Assembly: GCA_963920765.1 (NCBI GenBank)
Contig: OY987246.1
Coordinates: 7,256,501 to 7,320,500 of the forward strand
Reading direction: 5' to 3'
Source of the DNA: Ulota crispa
Taxonomy: Eukaryota > Streptophyta > Bryopsida > Orthotrichales > Orthotrichaceae
Length of the DNA stretch: 64,000 bases
This document shows, piece by piece, positions 33,625 to 44,176 of this stretch. A program made the translations under genes and the position numbers. The stretch's first letter is position 1. Each line of letters opens with the position of its first letter. The notes beneath the pieces were generated by a model. That model made no database searches. It had not been told where the DNA came from and was given only the letters and a program-made list of their open reading frames with translations.

Positions 33625-34523
33625 CGCCTCAATGCCCAAGGCACCCAATTTGGGTGTCCAAAAAACTTCAAGAGACTTTGAAATCCTGTTGAAGGCATGG
33701 ATTTTATTGTTTTTGTGTTTTTTTTTTGAAAAATTTGTGTGTTGAAGTTAGCTTCATTGTTCAAATTCAACTTCCTTCATATCTTATTTCAATTGTTTTT
33801 GGTGAAAGGTTAACCGCAAGCATACATTTTGGTTTGTGAATAGTGTCGTGCATAGTGTCACAGAGCTTATGAGAAGTTGCCACATTGAAAAGATGGGCAT
33901 CAAGTTCAACAAAAGGTGAAGATTCCCTTTGGGCACTCCCTTGGGCAATAAGGCCCTTTTTACTGAAATTTTGACATCTAACAAAATCTAAAAGAGCTCT
34001 TGGACTAATTTCAATTGGAATATCTTTGTTATATAAATTAGAATCCATTCACCATTGAATTTTCCTTCATTCAAATTGATTTTTGGTCAAGAATTGAAGC
34101 TAAAAAATGTCTTTGTATTAGGTGTTTGCACTTTGATAGTTGCGTTGCAAGCTCATTTGTGAAGTTGTGGTCATGGATTTGGAAGGGGGCCGTTTGTTTT
34201 GAAGTAACAACAATAATCACTAAAGCATCCTAAGTGGCTACTTCCCAATTTTGCATCCAAAAGTTACCAATTTGCATTAAAAGTTTCAGGCAGCTCCAAA
34301 AAAAACAATAAAATCTATACTCATCATCATTTAACCACAAATATTTGAAAATTTGCATGGCCATTTTGGGTTATTTTTAAGGAGCTTCATTTAGAAGATT
34401 TGAAATTCAAGATTCAATGGTTACAATTTTATTTTGATGTTTAATAATGATCATACAAGGACAATTCAAAAACTTCAAAAATGCATTCCAAAAACAAGAA
34501 ATACACCCTTGGGCATTTAGGGG
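33625..34523. mobile_element. TTAA-flanked piggyBac-like MITE (899 bp)
   Basis: TTAA at 33621-33624 and 34524-34527 flanks CGCCTCAATGCCCAAGG and CCTTGGGCATTTAGGGG. The left end CAAGGCACCCAATTTGGGTG is shared with family III, the interior is not. Frames at 33767-34048 and 33784-33984 lie inside and are not supported. Confidence 0.75.
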
Positions 34524-34527
34524 TTAA

Positions 34528-35593
34528 GCCGGAAAACCCCAGAAAAACCCAATAAATGGTACGTAAGCATGGAATTTGGAGGGCAAAACTGTACTAGACT
34601 CCGCCAACAAACATGACTTTGCTGTAAATAGTCACAAATTTGAGAATTGTTTTGCCAGATGAAATCCCATTTTTGATGTAATATTGGATGTATTTGTCAA
34701 ATTTAGATGAAAAGAGCATCTATGAGAGAGGACAGAAACTGGCCCTTTTACCCGCACCCAGTCTTTCTTTCTTTGTTATGGAAATAATGCCATTAAAATC
34801 ATGTAATTGTTCGATTGAACCTCAATGAGCAAAGTTGCTAGATTCTACAATCCTAATTTCTCCTTGTTATCTCTTCCCTCATGTATATTATAAAACCTCA
34901 AGTGTTTATTTATCCGATAACATTCAAAATTTTCTATTAGCACAAGAAGTTCAAAACTCTTTGTTATAAACCATTGAGTGTCAAGCTTCACCCAAAATTT
35001 GAAATTCAAAAAGGAAAAGAGGGAGAAGAAAAGATAGGGAAAGAGAGGATGAAAAATCACCTAACAAATCTTTGGAAATTAAGAGAGGGACAAAGCAAAA
35101 GTGCTTGCAAGGCATACTTATAATATACAAATGAACCATTGATTTCTATCCAAAAAGTACATGATTGTCCAAACATGTTGGTTCATCAAAATACTTGTTC
35201 CAAGATTTTATAATAAGGTAAACATACCTAATCCCGAGAGGCACTCAATTCCACACCCTATATTTGAGGGTTTCATAGTACATTAATGAACCCAAAGTGG
35301 AGTAGTGAATGTTGCTTGCACAAGCAAACTCTGCCACATGTTAGTCACTAAGTTGCTTTGGGAGGGTTGGGATTGGGATTGTCAAGTGCCATTACAAGAA
35401 CACATCCAAGCATTTTTAAGATTAGTCTATAGTTGCTTTTAGAGATCCTATGAGCTGTAACTTTGCTTTAATAATATAAAGTATTCTACAATACTTTTTC
35501 CATGAAAATGACATTTCATGATAGCTTGTTGCAAGGCTAACCCTACCGATTTTTTTTGTGAGATTTTCCCAAACCTTGAAGTACCCTTAACCC
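34528..35593. other. Gene-free AT-rich spacer
   Basis: The frame at 34845-35060 (-) is AT-rich with no known domain. A TAAGGTAAACATACC motif at 35216 resembles a TA-element end without a partner. Confidence 0.3.
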
Positions 35594-35597
35594 TTAA

Positions 35598-36474
35598 CCC
35601 CTAAAGGCCCAATTGTCCCCTTGGGGGACAAATGGATTTTGGGCATGTACCAATAGCTAAACTAGTTTGTGTGATTTTTTGAAACTTTTATTAAAAGTGG
35701 GGAGTTCCAAGACCTACAAGGGCATCTAATTTTTTTTGTCATTTTGACATTTGACAAAGAAGTTATGCAAGAATTTTTGCAACCCGGAGGAGGGAGGGCA
35801 ATCCGGGCAACCCAAAAACTTTTTTAGAAATTGTATTTTTTTTAAATAAAAATCTAAAATTGGTTCTTTAGATTTTTTTTATATGTGGGAAGCTTTGAAT
35901 CATTCAATTTCAATCAATGAGATGAAAGTTATGAGATGTTTTAGTTTGCGGGTAGTTACAGATCCTCCACTCTAAAATTCATTTTGAAGTCGTTTATTTT
36001 CCACAATTTTTAATATTTTGGGAAAAGAACTAAAGGAAGTAGATTTTTTTTAAAACATTATAACCATTGGAATTTGCATTTTTCATTTCAATAATTAAAT
36101 TCAAGATTAACAACTTAGTGATTTACTTCATTCTCTACTTCTTTTTACTTGCAAATTTTTTCCCATGTGTTATATAGTTCCAATTGATTTGAAATTTCTC
36201 CCACACATACCTAACTTGGTTTTCTACATGGAAAAAATAAATCTCTACTTTGTGTAGAGCAATTTTTTTCATGTAAGAGTGGTTAAAGGCTTTTGAAATT
36301 TTTGGACAGCACGGATGATTTGATTTTTTTTCCCACAAGTATCTCTTCTAGTATAAGGCAAGATCCTACGATTGAATTTGCAAAACAAACTTTTTTTCCT
36401 ACTTTTCTACTCATTCCCTCCAAAGTGGCAATTTTCAGTAACTTTTACAAAAAAAAGGACTTGAACCTTTATGG
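35598..36474. mobile_element. TTAA-flanked piggyBac-like MITE, family II (about 877 bp)
   Basis: TTAA at 35594-35597 precedes CCCCTAAAGGCCCAATTG. The right end is decayed (GGACTTGAACCTTTATGG, then TTAT). The interior matches 55555-56487 closely (GGAGGGAGGGCAATCCGGGC, TATATGTGGGAAGC, GAGATGAAAGTTATGAGATG). Confidence 0.75.
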
Positions 36475-36478
36475 TTAT

Positions 36479-37314
36479 TTACTTAGATTTCAATCGATTT
36501 TTTGCACATTTCATTCGGCTGACTTTCTATTGTTTTTCGGCTCTCCCCGTTCATTGGGTAAGGTTACCTTATGACATAAAAGGAAAAAGGAAAAAGAAAA
36601 CTGGGTTCTTGGACCAGTGAAGCCGCAGGGCGGCACCGCTAACTTACTTTGTCATGCAAAAAGGATCCACCAAGCTTGCAAGTCAGTCCAAATCATCCGT
36701 GGCTTTCTCTCACGCTACTCGCCCTCGCCCTCGCCCTCGCCCCCTTCACCAATCACCACACGTTACCGTCCCCGCGACGCTTTCCGCCATTTGCGCTTAT
36801 CTTACTCTTTCTGTACAGTAATGCACTTGCAAATCTCCTCCGCCAGGTTTGCAAAACAGCTCCACAAAAATACCTCGCGTACCGCACTACCGCCTCGCCG
36901 ACCCACAGCGGCAAATCTCTCAGTTTTCCATCTCCAATTCCAGCTGCTTCCAGCAATCCTTTGTTGCTGTTATTGCTGTTCATCTTCTTCTTCTTCTGTT
37001 TCAAGGCTTTGCTTCACGACGGACCAAGCACGCAACCCACTCTTTTTCACGCAACCGACTTTTTCATTCTGCCGATTCAAGCGCTTTGTGTGTGGTGCAA
37101 GTTACCAGCAATCTCACTGGTAGAGTAGCGCAGACATCAATCAACCCTGGTCGACACCAAGAGAGACCCAGCACCCGTCTCGGTGCTTAAAGATCAGAAC
37201 TTTTTTGTGGATTGCCTTCGTTGAAGGATTTTGTGAGGTCGGTGGCGGGTGTTGATTCTACAGCCAGGAAGGGTTTTGAGTGGAGCAGCAACTGACAGTT
37301 GAGAACAGGCAGCC
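36479..37314 (+). promoter_or_regulatory. Promoter and 5' leader region of STAY-GREEN
   Basis: GC content climbs after about 36600. The run of CGCCCT repeats near 36720 and the CT-rich tract with TTCTTCTTCTTCTG near 36985 are typical of plant promoters and leaders. No convincing TATA box. Long frames on both strands (36617-37123, 36649-37128) are composition artefacts. Confidence 0.45.
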
Positions 37315-40300
37315 ATGGCCACGGCGCTGTGCCAACCGGTGACGTCGATCGCGAGTGGGAGGTTCCAAGTGGTCGGAGGGAGGGGCGGAATCTCGAGCTC
37401 GTCGAGGTTTTCTAGCAGCTCGCCCTCGGCGATGGTGTCGTCCGCCATGTACCGAAGGCGCGAGGCCACCAGGCTTTGTAGGGACGCTTCAGTTGCCAGT
37501 CAGATGCATTCATCCTTTTGGAGCAAGAGTAGCCGTGATGGGCTCTTAATGAAGAGCAGTGCAATTCCGTTGGTCGTGTCCCGACCTGGTTCGCATCTAA
37601 TTGTGGTACAAATTCACCCTCCTCTTCTTCTTCTTCGTTTGCTTCCTTGTTGGAAATAACTGAAAAATCCATTGCAAGAAACTGACCTTTTTAGATACGA
37701 GGGTTTAACTCGGAATCTTTTTTTTGCTTCCTTGTTGGAAATAACTAAAAAATCCATTGCAAGAAACTGAACTTTTTAGACACGAGGGCTTTAATTTTGG
37801 AGAAGAAGAGATGTAGAGGAAAGACCCTTGTTTGGTTGAAACGCAAGAATTGCGGCTTTTCGTTTTCCGGTGATTTGAGTTCACGACGAAGATCTTTCAA
37901 GATGGCGAGTTTGTTGACTCGCTTGCTGAGGATTGTTCGCAAGGGGTTTTGGTCCACTGGTGCCGCTTGTGGTCTGGGAAACCTTGGAAGGATTAGGATC
38001 AGTTTGAGAGAGATGGCAGTTTTTCAGAAATTTGGTGTTTGTATTTCATGAAGAACAGAGGTGCTTGATTTGGGCAATGGAACTTTAAACTTCTCCAATC
38101 ATCATACTACTAAAATCACAACGACCTCTGTAACATCACATATCGACCACGACCTCTGTGATATCACATCTCGACCTCTGTAATATCACATATATAGTCT
38201 ATGTGTGATTATCACATCGATACAATTCAAAAACTTACTGAAATCTTCACTTTGTATTCTCTTTTAACATATGAAAATCCTAATAAAATTCTAATGGCGC
38301 TTGCGAGCGTAGCAAGCGCCAACCGCTAGTGGATCTACTGCTTCCAGACAAAAGCTCAGAGGCAGGGTTAGTTTAAGAAACATATGAAAGGGTTATATCT
38401 CTTTGAAAACACTCTGTAACAGACACGTGAGTACTAAACCGTATATATAGAGTTTTTAATTGCATTTGAGAATCAGGTTTCTTGTGGAACAGGAATCTTG
38501 CACCGTGACATTTCTTAGTAATAAGGATTCTAGGTTATTCATTTGTACAGCAGGAATGGAACCATAACTTGGCACAATAAGCGGTTTTAGAAGATGTGGT
38601 TTCTGGATTTTTCAAAATTTTAGACGATTTTTGGCAGTTCGTTTGACAAACCTTTGTGCTTTTACAGGAAGCGAGATTGTTTGGACCTGCTTTATTCGAA
38701 GCTGCCAAGTTGAAAGTGCTGTTTCTGGGCGCAGACAAGGAACACCACGATGATCGCCCTCGTATCTACACCTTGACTCACAGTGATGTCACCTCCAAAA
38801 TTAACTTGGCCATTTCTACAGAGATTAACAAAGCTCAGGTATTGTTGCACTTTCACTAAATACAACCTCAGTATGTAGTTCAGAGAATAGAGAATGTGAA
38901 TTAGAAAATTTCTTATGGTTACCTATCAGAGATTCAAGCTTCAGATTCGTAGGATCTTCAGAGTTGCCATTACTTCTTGAACCTCTCCAAGTGGTTCTTC
39001 CAATCCAATTTAGTGTTGGTAGTTGATCATTTTTCTGCATTTGCCTTGAATTATGGAGTCATCAAAATCTGAATTTAGTGCTGGATTGGTTTTGGTGCAG
39101 TTGAAAGGCTGGTACAGCAGGCTGCAACGGGACGAAGTGGTGGCGGAGTGGAAAAGGGTTCAAGGAAAGATGTCTCTGCACGTGCATTGCCACATCAGTG
39201 GCGGTAATTTTCTGCACAATTTGATCGCCAACCTGCGTTTCTACATCTTCCGGAAAGAATTGCCAGTGGTTTTGGAGGCATTTCGACATGGAGATGAGGA
39301 GCTTCTCAAAGCATACCCAGGTAACCCATCCGTTGCACGTAAACATTGTCCCTGCTCTTGTGCTCATCCATATTTTTAACAGGATCTCAACACTCTGAAA
39401 CGCTTTAAACCAATATCAAATTGGTCAGTTATGAAAATTCCAAAGTTTGGTACATACTCTTCAGTTGTTGTAAATTGTCACATTCACTATGTCCTATATA
39501 TAATCTTGTTAGGAGCAATTACTCAGGTGATGGCTTATCTATGCCCTACTCATGGCATAAGGCATCTTGTAAGAAAGAGCTTGCTACCTTAGATTGACAA
39601 GAAATTAAAATTTGCAATGTAATCGCATAACTAAATTTTCTGTTCATTGAAAGGGATTAGAAGTTTTCATTCACCACGTGTTGATTTATCTTACTTTCTG
39701 GTGGCAGATCTAGACAAGTCCATGGTGTGGGTATATTTCCACTCGAATGTCAAGGAGTACAACCGCGTAGAATGCTGGGGTCCTCTTGAAGAAGCCGCAA
39801 AGGTATTATACATTAATGATCAACTCTCTGTGTCAGCATTCCAGTATTCTCTGATTTCCACTATACTTGTGCTAACTCTTCTTGTACCTAATCAAAACGG
39901 TATCATTCTAAATACTACTATAAGACAATAAAGGTATGTTCACACCTGGTGTTAAAAGTGGTAGTAGCAAAGGAAAATTAGATGCATTTGGACACTCCTC
40001 TAGAGTGCATTCATATTGGTAGTACCCCTCCTAACACCAAGTGTGAACATACCCTAAGCATAGTATTATAGGTATATGATTATCGTGAAAGCACAATTTC
40101 ACTAACCAGTTGTGTGAAACTATGCTGCAGAGTGCAAGTGAGGAAGCCAAGGAAGCCATCCACCACGCAATAGAAGAAATGGAGAAACAATGGCCGAAGC
40201 AACTCTGGCCAGGGAAGGTTTGTGACGAGCCTTGCGAATGCTGCTCACGCCATGGAACCGTGATCCCTTTGCCGAAGACCTTCGACCTTCTCCAGGAGGA

Positions 40301-40319
40301 GCAGAAAATGCAGGGCTAA
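37315..40319 (+). CDS. SGR: STAY-GREEN magnesium dechelatase
   Basis: Five exons, 37315-37605, 38668-38838, 39101-39320, 39708-39802 and 40131-40319, give 321 residues with consistent phases (0, 0, 1, 0) and GT/AG ends. STAY-GREEN removes magnesium from chlorophyll a to form pheophytin a, the committed step of chlorophyll breakdown, in the plastid. Residues 1-97 are Ser/Arg-rich with few acids, a transit peptide plus linker. The core follows: EARLFGPALFEAAKLKVLFL (98-117), YTLTHSDVTSKINLAIS, GWYSRLQRDEVVAEWK, MSLHVHCHISGGNFL, KELPVVLEAF, VWVYFHSNVKEYNRVECWGP. The C-terminal cysteine motif CDEPCECC (Cys 290, 294, 296, 297) is present, with SRHGTVIP where many plant members have FP. It is longer than Arabidopsis SGR1 (268), mostly at the N-terminus. 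Confidence 0.95.
37630..37793 (+). repeat. Tandem duplication in STAY-GREEN intron 1
   Basis: TTGCTTCCTTGTTGGAAATA, AATCCATTGCAAGAAACTG and TTTTTAGA(T/C)ACGAGGG occur twice, at 37630-37697 and 37726-37793, about 96 bp apart, starting just after the exon 1 donor. Few differences, so fairly recent. Confidence 0.85.
38116..38195. repeat. Short imperfect tandem repeat in STAY-GREEN intron 1
   Basis: Units of the type CGACCTCTGTAATATCACAT occur three times with small changes and spacing differences. Confidence 0.7.
39932..40054. mobile_element. PIF/Harbinger-like MITE in STAY-GREEN intron 4 (123 bp)
   Basis: AGGTATGTTCACACCTGGTG and CACCAAGTGTGAACATACCC are inverted ends between TAA triplets (39929-39931, 40055-40057). 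A 3-bp TAA duplication with GG(T/G)-type ends suits PIF/Harbinger. It lies wholly within the intron 39803-40130, well away from both splice sites. Confidence 0.75.
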
Positions 40320-41156
40320 ATACTTCTTCTCCTACACAGGTGCTGCAGAATCTCAGGACCTACTTCCAACATCATGGAAGCTATAAACCGATAACAATAT
40401 ACTCGGGGCTTTGATCATTTCCTCAGCCCTTCGATTTGTCGATTTTCAATCCAGCAATACAGCTGCAGCTAAGGTATAGATTCAGCACAAAAAGCCACAG
40501 CAAAAGAGACACGAGTCACAAACCCGTACGTTATCTTATAGCCTGCACACACATATCGTCAACATCACAAAACAGATTATTACAAATATACTTGTTTTTA
40601 ATACCTGCAATGTGTCATGGTGCTAGCATAATCCTGTAAGCACCTGTGCATGCAGGTTAGAGAGTATTATTTTTTGGTTTTCTCAGGAGAAGGTTACATT
40701 GTACTGCAACCATTCCTGCACTATAATGTAGACTATCTCACAAAAATTATAGCACATGGTGCATAGCAGCAGCAGCATCATCATCAGGAGAGCTTTCTCT
40801 GTGCACCTTATACGTAGTTCATAGAGTGAATTGATTTTCTTGAGACGGTTACATAGTACTGCAACCATTTCTGCACTACACTGTAGATCGTCTCATAATA
40901 GCTTAGCATATGCGTTCCTTATCATTATATGGAGAGAGAACTCTTCTCCATGGTGTACAAATAACATTTTTGTAATATACTTCGCTCGATTTTCTGTAGC
41001 AGCTTAGTTCTGAGATCGCGTTTGTCCGTCAAAGAAAATGTTTGACCTAATTTTTTCTCGGCGCCGATCACCAATATTGATATTGCACTAAAAGCACAAC
41101 TATTCTACTTGTAATTGCCTCAAATTGCAATTGAGAACAGGACGTGTGATGTATAC
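40320..41156. other. STAY-GREEN 3' region with a duplicated segment
   Basis: GAGA(A/C)GGTTACAT(T/A)GTACTGCAACCAT and CTGCACTA(T/C)A(A/C)TGTAGA occur at 40684-40735 and 40843-40895, a direct duplication 160 bp apart. GT-rich 3' untranslated sequence probably ends before 40680. No further gene. Confidence 0.5.
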
Positions 41157-41160
41157 TTAA

Positions 41161-41491
41161 GGGGCGGTTCAGACTACGTCCCACGTCCCATCTGACGAAG
41201 TCTCACGGGAGTGCAAAATCCCATCTTTCTAGGCTAGAAAAGATGGGACTTGGGCTAAAAGATGGGTTGCCAAAATGCTAGACTCAAATTTTGGAGTGAA
41301 GTCCCACTTTTTCTGGCACCAAAATTTGGAAAAGTGCTGCCATGTAGGCTACATGTAAGCAAGTGGGATGTGGAACTTGGGACATAGTCTGACATAAAAA
41401 GTCCCATCTTTTGCCTCTCCGCCAATCAGATCCTCAGATTTCATCAAATTTCAGTGGGACTTGAGACGTGGGACGTAGTCTGAACCGCCCC
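41161..41491. mobile_element. MITE with perfect 27-bp inverted ends, PIF/Harbinger-like (331 bp)
   Basis: It begins GGGGCGGTTCAGACTACGTC and the right end is its perfect complement for 27 bases. It is flanked by TTA (41157-41159, then one extra A) and TTA (41492-41494). The interior alternates GTCCCA and GGGAC motifs. Perfect termini point to recent activity; no transposase inside. Confidence 0.85.
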
Positions 41492-41494
41492 TTA

Positions 41495-42770
41495 CAAAAA
41501 GCAATGAAATTGTAACAATCGCGCTATCTGGTGTCGTGATTACACGCGACAGCGATTTTCTTTGAACATTTCAGAAGAAAAGCAAACATGATAGTTTTAG
41601 GTTGTCTTTGAAAGAGAAAGAAGAGTGTTGGAGCAACGCGCATTGCAAGAATGCTGTAGGAACGTGGAGCAGAGAAGAGAAGGGTGACGTGGACAAACTC
41701 GGACTTGGAGAACAGGAGTATTGGACTCTTGCGGAGCTTATCAGGTTTGGAGCCGTGGAGGGTGTTCATTGGCCTGCGTGGTTTCTGACGCAGACATACG
41801 TCGGCGTTAGTTGTTCGGGTCTCTGCGGCGCACACTACCGGGGGTCGACGGTCGGCTGCGGCGGTCTCAGAAGGTGTGTTTAGGTGCATTCACGGGTAGT
41901 CACGTTTGAGTTTTTGTATTCTCAATTTTCATGGAAAATTGACGTGTCGCGCTGTCCGTGACTGGCGCAAGGCCAGTTCTGTGAAGATTGAGAAAAAAAA
42001 TTCTCCTCCCCCAAGCATGGAAAAATGGACTGAGAAAAAAAATTGCATGAGAACTCTTACCATGGCCTGCCTATTTACTTGCTTGTGAATTGCTTTTCAC
42101 CCTTGCTTTTTCTGCTCCTCCAATCGGTGACCGTGTTGCCTTCCTCTAAGTAAAATATTCTCCATTCTTCATTCTCCATCAGTCACAAAAAGAGTGTTAC
42201 ACCTCCTTCCATGAAGAAGTGCTTCCATTGGCTCCTACATTCACTCAACCATTTCTCAATCTTCACAAAAATTTAAATCTCATACCAACGGTGACTACCC
42301 CTACTCACTTTATGAATGCCTTACAAGGGACTTCACAAGGGACTTTACAAACAAGGGCACGAAACCGCAAAATAAATACAAATAGGGCACACATATCATA
42401 TCATCACATTTTCTCTAGCTTTGAAAGTGGTGTGATTGATTATCGTATAATATATATTTGCAAAAGATGAACTCCATTTCTTGAGAAGAGGAATAAATAA
42501 ATAAACAATTTATCAAACATTTGTTTCTTGTAGACTTGTCTATTATATTTGGGCAAATGTTTTGCATTGTATCTCAACATGGTGACTTGATGTTAGGCTA
42601 GGGCCACTTTTCATGTTGCATTGAAATTGGAGAATTGTAAAAATGATAAAGGAGTTACATAATTAGACATGAACATGGGCTGGAAAACAACGGATTTGGA
42701 AATTCAAAATAGGGGTTCTAACAACCATCTCACAAGGTCAGCCATACAAAAAAAACGGGTGTTTTGTATA
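41495..42770. other. GC-richer patch and spacer without a recognised gene
   Basis: 41590-41890 is GC-rich and open on both strands (41602-41883 +, 41524-41889 -), but neither protein shows a known domain. It may be a promoter remnant or an unrecognised exon. At 42340-42395, AACAAGGGCACGAAACCGCA and AATACAAATAGGGCACA are pieces of the 58387-58818 element family. Confidence 0.35.
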
Positions 42771-43527
42771 AGGTAGGAGCACCCATGGGCGTCACGTCCC
42801 CATGGGCATCACTGATAAAGTCAAGGAGTCAAGAGTAGAAAAGCAAATGGTTATGGATATTTAAGTGATAGTTATTGGTGACAAAGAGATGGTTGTGGGT
42901 GACTGGCGTGACGGTTTTGAGTACCCATCTCACTATTTAACCCTTAAAGGATAGGCCCCAAACCTGCTGCCAACCTAAGGCTCTGATCAAGGAGAATACA
43001 CTGTTCATGGGCAGCAAACAACATATGGCATGTGCCCACTAAAGAGAATATTCTCCTCAAAAGAATGAAAAGTCAATAGTATATGGTGCCCTCTCAAAAA
43101 GGGCAGCAAGGGACCTTGTACATCTCTTCACAAATTGGTGTTTTAAAAAAGATGAAGGCATTGGAAGTGGCTATTTTTGGCATTCAGTGATGTGGCACAT
43201 CACTGTGACCACTTTCAAAAAAAATTGAAATAAACGTTTTTTCCACACTCAGGGTGTTTTTTTGGTATCAAAAGGACAATTTTTGTCCTTTCGGACATTT
43301 AGACTTTAGGGGTTAAGAATCAACAAGCCTTGTTTTTAGCATCTCTTACACATGGTTCCTACAATTTCAGTGATTTGGACTTTGAAAAATATTTGTGAAC
43401 AAATGCTTGTAGTTGGAACCTTGAAATTGATGCCAATATTTTTGGTTTCCACTTCTTTTTTCAAAGTTAGTCAATTGTTTCACCTACTCCAAAACTCTTA
43501 TTTCCATGCTTATGGATGCTCCTACCT
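42771..43527. mobile_element. TA-flanked MITE, family A, copy 3, interrupted by a TTAA element
   Basis: AGGTAGGAGCACCCATGGGC and TGCTTATGGATGCTCCTACCT lie between TA dinucleotides (42769-42770, 43528-43529). The host is split after CTCACTAT by 42941-43312; without it, it is about 380 bp, as in copies 1 and 4. Confidence 0.85.
42941..43312. mobile_element. TTAA-flanked MITE, family IV, nested (372 bp)
   Basis: TTAA at 42937-42940 and 43313-43316 flanks CCCTTAAAGGATAGG and ACATTTAGACTTTAGGGG. Copies 1 and 4 of the host read CTCACTATTTAAGAACCAAC straight through (TTAA at 17839-17842 and 61070-61073). Excising the insert plus one TTAA from this copy restores that sequence exactly at the junction. 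Confidence 0.92.
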
Positions 43528-43529
43528 TA

Positions 43530-44176
43530 AAGTAACTGTTGACACTTCTTTCTATAAAAAGTAAACTCTTTGAATGTTTATGGCTAAATTTCTAGTATGT
43601 TCCAAACTAAAATTTTGAGTGTTCACAAACTGGCATTTCCAACCTCCTGCCCTATCATGGTGAGAGGTTGTCTTTAGTAGAATGACAAATGAAACCTTCA
43701 GCAAAGTGATTGACATCCCCAGTTTTCCAGAGATATAATTAACTTCTTCACTTTTTCCAAACCAGTTGTTTTAGCCTGTGTAGCCCCGGCAATAAGAAGC
43801 ACACAAAAAACTGGGATTTAAGTTTTCCAAAGTTGAAAAACTGTGATCATCGTGTCGAATTCCGATGCAGCATGGAAGTTTGCCCTCAGTATGGAATCTT
43901 GAGAGACATGGAGGAAGTGGTAAGTCTTACCTCCCGGAGTCCCGGGCAATCTAGTGGAAAAATTTGTGCCAAATAAAGAACGTATGAGATGTCTTAAAGG
44001 GTGGGGCACCGCCACGTGGTAATGTCCACTTGGGACGAGCAAATGGGTTCCGTCTCTATCCTCAGCTTGGCTTCACCTGCTTGCCTCATTCGGAAGCTGA
44101 TTTTTCTAAAGAGTTTTGCACTCCGCTGCTTGCCTTGATCTAATTCAGAGTTGCTGTATCTAAAGTTGCTTGCACG
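43530..44176 (+). promoter_or_regulatory. Upstream region of the LEA-like gene, with a G-box
   Basis: GCCACGTGGT at 44011-44020 contains the CACGTG G-box and ACGTGG ABRE core, about 160 bases before the start codon. Seed- and desiccation-type genes commonly carry this element. The surrounding frames are not supported as genes. A frame on the minus strand (43994-44362) covers the exon in reverse. Confidence 0.55.

Noticed and set aside
36617-37128. Long frames upstream of STAY-GREEN
   Set aside because: Overlapping open frames in a CT-rich leader, no domain, not in phase with the STAY-GREEN start.
38296-38320. GGCGCTTGCGAGCGTAGCAA-type palindrome as a bacterial-style terminator or attachment site
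   Set aside because: Short isolated inverted repeat in a plant intron with no related context.
41524-41889. Opposing frames in a GC-rich patch
   Set aside because: Neither protein resembles a known family and each is the shadow of the other; kept only as an unexplained patch.
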